Shown: in pieces, positions 60,451 to 64,000 of the stretch | Layout: every line of letters begins with the position of its first letter | Position numbering within the stretch: position 1 is the stretch's first letter | Source: Winslowiella arboricola | GTDB taxonomy: Bacteria; Pseudomonadota; Gammaproteobacteria; Enterobacterales; Enterobacteriaceae | Reading direction: 5' to 3' | Assembly: GCF_025527015.1 (NCBI RefSeq) | Contig: NZ_JAODIM010000039.1 | Span: 248,001 to 312,000 of the forward strand | Length of the DNA: 64,000 bases | Translations under genes and position numbers: made by a program | The notes under the pieces: model-generated | Told to the model about the DNA's origin: nothing | The model's input: only the letters and a program-made list of their open reading frames with translations | The model's database searches: none

Positions 60451-61899
60451 ATGCTACGACAGACAAAAACCTGGCTAAAACGCGCAACGATTTTGTTTGT
60501 TCTGCTGGCCATCGCACTATTGGCAATCCGAATTACCGTTACCGAACGCGGCCCGGCACTGGCGCTCTGGCATACCTGGGTGCCAGACGAATTCAGTGAA
60601 ACTGAGATCGATAAAGCAGACTGGGCCAGCTGGATAAGCCACGAAAACCTCGTCTTTGCCGAAGTTAAGGCGAATGTCACCGACAAGCTGAGCGATCAGC
60701 AGCCGGAAACCCTCAATCGCTATGCAGCGAAAAGTCCGGTGTACCCGGAAAGTTTCGCGCATAACTGGAACCACTCCTATATCTTGCTGCCGCAGGGCAA
60801 ACCGCGTGGTGCGGTGGTGTTATTGCATGGTCTGACGGACTCCCCTTACAGCCTGCGCCACTTTGCGCGTAATTATCAGCAGCAGGGCTTTGTCGCGGTC
60901 GCGATTCGCCTGCCGGGGCATGGCACCGTACCGGGGGCGCTGACGCGTATTGACTGGGAAGAGTGGATGGCGGCCACACGGCTGGCAGTACGCGAAGCGC
61001 GTAAACTTATTCCGGCGGATGCTCCGCTGCATATGATGGGATTTTCCAATGGTGGTGCGCTGGCAATGAAATACGCGCTGGATGCGCTGGATAATCCTCA
61101 GTTGCCCGCACCACAGCGGCTGGTATTGATTTCGCCTATGATTGGCGTCAGCGGTTATGCCCGTTATGCCGGACTGGCTGGCTTACCTTCACTGCTACCG
61201 GCGTTTGCCCGCACCGCCTGGCTGAGTATTTTGCCGGAGTTTAATCCGTTTAAATATAACTCGTTCCCGGTAAAAGCAGCGCGTCAGTCTTATCTGCTGA
61301 CCAGGGCGCTGCAGAAAGAGATCATCGATGATTCACACGATAATAAGTTAAGTCGCCTCGCGCCGGTGCTCACTTTCCAGTCCGTCGCTGACGCCACTGT
61401 CAGCACCCCCGCGGTGGTCAATGCCTTGTATAACCAGCTGCCGGATAATGGCAGCGAGCTGGTGCTGTTTGACGTTAACCAGTCGATACAGCTGTCACCG
61501 ATGATCAGCAGCAGTGCGCAGCATGCCAGTGAACATCTGCTGCCCGCCGCACCGCGTCACTACACTACTACCCTGGTTACCAGCAGTTCACCGCTGAACC
61601 GTGCGGCCGTCGCCAGACGTACCCCGGCAAACGCCACAGCGACCGAAGTGCAGCCGTTAGGAATCGATTATCCGGCGGATATCTATTCACTGTCACATGT
61701 CGCTTTGCCGTTTCCGTTTAGTGACTCGCTGTATGGCCGCACGCCGGAAAAACCGAATGAGTATGGCGTCAGTCTCGGCAGCTTAACGCCGCGTGGCGAA
61801 CGCTCAGTGCTGATAGTCAGCCTCGATATGCTGATGCGCATCTCGTCCAACCCGTTTTATCCGTGGATGTTGCAGCGGGTTAATCAAACCCTTAATTAA
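60451..61899 (+). CDS. Membrane-anchored alpha/beta hydrolase
   Basis: The 482-aa protein has an N-terminal membrane helix (ATILFVLLAIALLAI) and an alpha/beta hydrolase domain with VVLLHGLTDSPYSLRHFAR and nucleophile S199 in GFSNGG. The His lies in the YSLSHVALPF region. It resembles lysophospholipase-like serine hydrolases facing the periplasm. It ends 4 bases inside the convergent MocR gene. Confidence 0.86.
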   Translation: MLRQTKTWLKRATILFVLLAIALLAIRITVTERGPALALWHTWVPDEFSETEIDKADWASWISHENLVFAEVKANVTDKLSDQQPETLNRYAAKSPVYPESFAHNWNHSYILLPQGKPRGAVVLLHGLTDSPYSLRHFARNYQQQGFVAVAIRLPGHGTVPGALTRIDWEEWMAATRLAVREARKLIPADAPLHMMGFSNGGALAMKYALDALDNPQLPAPQRLVLISPMIGVSGYARYAGLAGLPSLLPAFARTAWLSILPEFNPFKYNSFPVKAARQSYLLTRALQKEIIDDSHDNKLSRLAPVLTFQSVADATVSTPAVVNALYNQLPDNGSELVLFDVNQSIQLSPMISSSAQHASEHLLPAAPRHYTTTLVTSSSPLNRAAVARRTPANATATEVQPLGIDYPADIYSLSHVALPFPFSDSLYGRTPEKPNEYGVSLGSLTPRGERSVLIVSLDMLMRISSNPFYPWMLQRVNQTLN

Positions 61900-63329
61900 T
61901 CGCAGGTATGTGCATCCACTAACTGGCGTAACTTGCGGGCATAGTGCGCAAAACCTTCGCGCGGCATATTGGTTGCGCCTAATACCAGTCCGTACTGGCG
62001 CAGTTCATCACGCTGATACCACGCCGATAATGGCGATGGCGCCATCCCCCATGCCAGCGCTTCACGGGCAATCGCCCGATCGGCGGTTCCCGGCGGCAGC
62101 ACCACCACCACCGACAGCGCGCCGCGTCGCAGATCGGGAAACAGGGGAGCCAGCGCCTGGGTCATTTTTTCCAGACGATCGGCGTAGATACGCTTCATAC
62201 GCCGCAGATGGCGTAAAAAATGCCCGTCACGCAGAAATTCCGCTACCGCATTATGCAGTACGAACGAGGAGGCCGGCGCCACCACGGCAGCGATATCGGC
62301 AAAACGCGCGGCCTGCGCCGCTGGCACCACTACAAAGCCAAGACGTAACGAAGGACTGAGGGTTTTGCTGAAAGTACCGATATGCATTACCCGCCCGTCA
62401 GTATCGAGCGATGCCAGTGCCGGCGCGGCGCGACTGCCCAGTTGTAATTCACCCAGATAATCATCTTCGACAATCCAGCGATCGTTCTCTGCTGCCCATT
62501 TCAGCAATTCACTGCGGCGCGCCAGCGACAATGTCATCCCCAGCGGCGCCTGCTGACCCGCCGTCACCAGCGCAAAACTTGCCTGTGGAGCGCAGGCAAT
62601 ACCTTCGCTGACCCTAATGCCCTGCTCATCCACGCTCACCGCCACCGGTTCAATCCCCACCAGTCCGAGCGCTTTACACGCCAGCAGATAGCCCGGCTCT
62701 TCAATCCACGCCGGCGTACCACGGAAATTCATCGCCAGACAGATCAGCCCTAAGGCTCCGGCATAACCATTGGTGATAATGATCTGTTCCGCCTGACAAT
62801 TAACGCCACGCGCCATCGCCAGATAAGCCACCAGCTCCTGGCGCAGCGCCAGACTACCGCGCGGATCAGGGTAACTGAGCGGCCGACTGACCATGGTACG
62901 CGCGTGCCGCTGCACAATGCGGGACCAGACCTTAACCGGGAAAGCATCATCAGCCGGTATCCCCATCTGAAAAGTCAGCGGCGGTGCGTCAAAGTCATAG
63001 GCGATATCAGATGACGGAATGATTACCGCGTAGCTGTCCGTCAGGTTGACCGCTATCGGCGGATATTGCGCAACAAAAGTGCCGGCGGCGCCTTTCGCGA
63101 CCAGCAGCTGGCTATCGGCCAGCATATCGTAAGCGGCACGCACCGTACCGCGCGCGACACCAAGCTGTACCGCCAGATCGCGACAGGAGGGCATTCTCGC
63201 GCCGGGTTTCAACCGCCCTTCGCGAATCGCCTGGGTAATTTCACTGCGAATCTGTTCGGTTAATCCACTCCGCGCCTCGCGATTGAGGGTCAGACTGAAT
63301 GGACCACTGTTTTTATCAATTCCTGGCAC
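61896..63329 (-). CDS. MocR-type (GntR/aminotransferase) regulator
   Basis: The protein is 477 aa from a GTG start at 63329. It has a GntR winged helix (SEITQAIREGRLKPGARMPS, LAVQLGVARGTVRAAYDML) and a large aminotransferase-like PLP domain with the lysine in HIGTFSKTLSPSLRLGF. The frame is open to 63497 but that would run into the divergent gene, so the GTG is preferred. MocR proteins use PLP to sense amines or vitamin B6 compounds; the divergent AhpD-like gene is the probable target. Confidence 0.9.
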   Translation of the reverse strand: MPGIDKNSGPFSLTLNREARSGLTEQIRSEITQAIREGRLKPGARMPSCRDLAVQLGVARGTVRAAYDMLADSQLLVAKGAAGTFVAQYPPIAVNLTDSYAVIIPSSDIAYDFDAPPLTFQMGIPADDAFPVKVWSRIVQRHARTMVSRPLSYPDPRGSLALRQELVAYLAMARGVNCQAEQIIITNGYAGALGLICLAMNFRGTPAWIEEPGYLLACKALGLVGIEPVAVSVDEQGIRVSEGIACAPQASFALVTAGQQAPLGMTLSLARRSELLKWAAENDRWIVEDDYLGELQLGSRAAPALASLDTDGRVMHIGTFSKTLSPSLRLGFVVVPAAQAARFADIAAVVAPASSFVLHNAVAEFLRDGHFLRHLRRMKRIYADRLEKMTQALAPLFPDLRRGALSVVVVLPPGTADRAIAREALAWGMAPSPLSAWYQRDELRQYGLVLGATNMPREGFAHYARKLRQLVDAHTCD

Positions 63330-63401
63330 TTTTGCTATTCCATCACGGAGAAGAGAATACTCACAGGCTATCTCAACATTGATTATGGCAGGAGAAAGAA
63401 A

Positions 63402-63857
63402 ATGAGCGAACGTATTGATTTTTCTAAGGTTGCCCCTGCGGGTATGAAAGCCCTCGGCGGTGTTTATAGTTATGTCTCGCAAAGCGGTTTGCCACACGAA
63501 CTGGTCGAGCTGGTTTTTCTGCGCGTATCACAAATCAACGGCTGCGCTTACTGTATCGATATGCACACTAAAGCGCTGCACACTGCGGGCCTTGGCTGGG
63601 AAAAAATCGTGCTCACTCAGGTCTGGCATGAGTCGGGCACGCTGTTTAGCGCCAGAGAAAAAGCCGCGCTGGCGTGGGCGGAAAATCTGACGCTGATCGC
63701 CGAAAAAGGCGCGCCAGACAGCTTGTTTGATACCGTTGCCAATCAGTTCAGCGAAAAAGAGATCACTGACCTGACCATTACCATTGGTCTGATGAATACG
63801 TATAACCGCCTGGCAATCAGTTCAGGTAAATTGCCGGACAGCGCGCCGCGCGACTAA
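63402..63857 (+). CDS. AhpD/carboxymuconolactone decarboxylase-like protein
   Basis: A 151-aa helical protein with the peroxidase motif GCAYCIDMH (C48 and C51, H55) of the alkylhydroperoxidase AhpD family. It can reduce peroxides through the CxxC pair. It is divergent from a MocR regulator, 72 bases apart, which likely controls it. Confidence 0.92.
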   Translation: MSERIDFSKVAPAGMKALGGVYSYVSQSGLPHELVELVFLRVSQINGCAYCIDMHTKALHTAGLGWEKIVLTQVWHESGTLFSAREKAALAWAENLTLIAEKGAPDSLFDTVANQFSEKEITDLTITIGLMNTYNRLAISSGKLPDSAPRD

Positions 63858-63881
63858 TGGTTATCAGTACCGATCTGCATC

Positions 63882-63917
63882 AACTGCTTAGCCATCCTTT
63901 CCGGCTAAGCAGTTTTG
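63882..63917 (+). terminator. Terminator after the AhpD-like gene
   Basis: A perfect 12-bp stem, AACTGCTTAGCC and GGCTAAGCAGTT, with a 9-base loop, is followed by TT. It lies 25 bases past the stop. Confidence 0.85.
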
Positions 63918-64000
63918 TCATCCATACCACGACAAAACCGCTACGTACTGCGCAAATTGCGCCCCCCCGCCCCCACCCGCCTTTCCCACAGCAAAAACGT

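Noticed and set aside
63961-63990. C-rich tract near the end of the window
   Set aside because: It looks like low-complexity sequence; no function can be read and the window ends.
1-64000. CRISPR arrays and rRNA genes
   Set aside because: No regularly spaced repeats and no rRNA-like sequence were seen anywhere in the window.

Overview
The window looks like a chromosomal segment of an enterobacterium of the Erwiniaceae (Pantoea/Erwinia type). The left edge carries uspA, rsmJ, prlC, rlmJ and gor with products very close to those of E. coli and in nearly E. coli order. The later genes (yqhA beside a YghA-like dehydrogenase, mntP, crcB) are also enterobacterial. The genus call is inference, because no rRNA gene is present.

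Layout. 1-6,740: core housekeeping genes (uspA end, rsmJ, prlC, rlmJ, rbn/elaC, gor). 6,760-32,500: a complete type III secretion system (T3SS) of the Inv/Mxi-Spa class, the family of Salmonella SPI-1, Yersinia Ysa and Pantoea PSI-2. Everything in it is on the minus strand. Reading in the transcribed direction it runs invF-invG-invE-invA-invB-invC-invI-invJ-spaO-spaP-spaQ-spaR-spaS, then sicA-sipB-sipC-sipD-iacP, then prgH-prgI-prgJ-prgK-orgA-orgB, two unassigned small genes (62 aa, and a 165-aa lipoprotein), a HilA-like regulator and a 429-aa protein of unknown family that is the best effector candidate. No sipA, sptP, iagB or recognisable invH is present.

32,785-37,640: a three-subunit exported dehydrogenase (Tat small subunit, GMC flavoprotein, triheme cytochrome c) and a Tat-exported esterase. 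37,990-44,780: a regulator-rich stretch with an Lrp-type regulator divergent from azlCD, a TetR-AraC pair with a palindromic operator, a MlrA/BluR-like MerR regulator near a small YmgB-like protein, a YghA-like dehydrogenase, yqhA and a DCC-family protein. 44,970-50,600: a CPA1 antiporter, a hydrolase, and a Fur-box-controlled pair of a periplasmic binding protein and a TonB-dependent siderophore receptor. 50,700-57,550: a two-gene unit of unknown function, an HD-GYP phosphodiesterase, a FemAB/GNAT-like protein, an ABC exporter, a parDE toxin-antitoxin pair and a carboxylesterase. 57,570-64,000: crcB with a fluoride riboswitch, an isochorismatase-fold hydrolase, a newly read AzuC-like 25-aa protein with CRP-type promoter, mntP with an MntR box, a membrane-anchored hydrolase, and a MocR regulator divergent from an AhpD-like protein.

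Most interesting points: the T3SS with its unassigned accessory genes, the NPQH variant of the SpaS autocleavage site, the (GAA)8 tract in the secretin, and two small proteins found by reading the intergenic DNA (AzuC-like at 59,062-59,139 and a 36-aa hydrophobic peptide at 40,698-40,808). All function calls come from reading the sequence and recalling family features; no database search was run.
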